Shown here: one piece after another, positions 63,821 through 64,000 of the stretch
Layout of the letters: every line of letters begins with the position of its first letter
Numbering within the stretch: position 1 is the first letter of the stretch
IMG/VR virus record: IMGVR_UViG_3300008735_000003
Coordinates: 1-64,000 of that record
Length of the DNA: 64,000 nt
Strand: one strand, 5' to 3'
DNA from: a virus
The notes under the pieces: model-generated
Seen by the model: the letters and a program-made list of their open reading frames with translations, nothing else
Database searches by the model: none
What the model was told of the DNA's origin: nothing
Position numbers and translations under genes: made by a program

Positions 63821-64000
63821 ATGGCTGAAAGAAAAATAACCGCGCTTATAAACGGGTCGCCCGATATTCCCGGAGCTAGCGACGATTATACCGTTGCTGG
63901 AAAAAATATTACCAATATTGCCAATGTAGATGCCACCGATACCAATCTGGACGGACACGCGGTAAACGCTAAATCGGTTAGGGACTATGTTCTTGGAAAT
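63821..64000 (+). CDS. Tail fibre-like protein, 3' truncated by window edge
   Basis: ATG at 63821 with GGGAG upstream; 60 codons are visible before the window ends. The visible part (NGSPDIPGASDDYTVAGKNIT, TNLDGHAVNAKSVRDYVLGN) looks like the N-terminal region of a tail fibre or adaptor. No stop in view. Confidence 0.5.
   Translation, partial: MAERKITALINGSPDIPGASDDYTVAGKNITNIANVDATDTNLDGHAVNAKSVRDYVLGN

Overview
This window is the late (structural) half of a large tailed bacteriophage with a contractile tail, i.e. a myovirus. A HK97-type major capsid protein, portal, terminase large subunit, head protease, tail sheath, tail tube, tape measure and a full contractile-tail baseplate set all read from the sequence. 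Genes are densely packed with frequent stop/start overlaps and nearly all lie on the plus strand. The DNA is AT-rich. The host cannot be named. A two-helix holin-like protein followed by two coiled-coil membrane or secreted proteins at 62.1-63.3 kb suggests a Gram-negative host, but weakly.

Layout. 0-1.85 kb: the 3' part of a VWA-domain gene with a Gln-Gly repeat. 1.85-2.88 kb: about 1 kb with no plausible gene but many strong helices, ending in a terminator-like hairpin; this is the best candidate here for a large ornate non-coding RNA. 2.9-6.4 kb: small zinc-ribbon and membrane peptides, a RuvC-like resolvase and an OB-fold protein. 6.4-13.4 kb: head-associated genes around the portal. 13.4-15.7 kb: a three-gene island on the minus strand (Ig-like repeat protein, HU-like protein, zinc ribbon). 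15.8-21.9 kb: spike-like protein, a large virion-like protein and the terminase. 21.9-32.2 kb: head protease, scaffold-like proteins, decoration protein, capsid, connector-like genes and a family of glycine-rich hydrophobic proteins. 32.3-39.4 kb: tail completion candidate, sheath, tube, a tail assembly chaperone with a -1 frameshift, and tape measure. 39.4-52.2 kb: baseplate, with a sigma-factor-like gene embedded. 52.2-62.1 kb: paralogous tail-tip proteins, a discoidin-type domain protein, and three fibre/chaperone cassettes. 62.1-63.3 kb: lysis candidates. 63.4 kb to the end: another fibre-type unit.

How it fits together. The portal, terminase, protease and capsid genes would build and fill the head. 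Sheath, tube and tape measure build the tail under control of the frameshifted chaperone pair. gp25-, gpJ- and hub-like proteins form the baseplate, and duplicated fibre cassettes diversify host binding. Several transcription units begin with an extended -10 motif (TGNTATAMT). At four genes the ATG sits 7-8 nt after the -10 box, which predicts leaderless mRNAs. The sigma-like protein at 43.3 kb is an obvious candidate for recognising some of these promoters.

The most notable observations are the structured RNA candidate at 1.88-2.85 kb, the A_AAA_AAG frameshift, the fibre-chaperone cassette duplications, a HiPIP-like four-cysteine motif in a head-region protein, and the recurrence of zinc-ribbon insertions in portal, terminase and protease.
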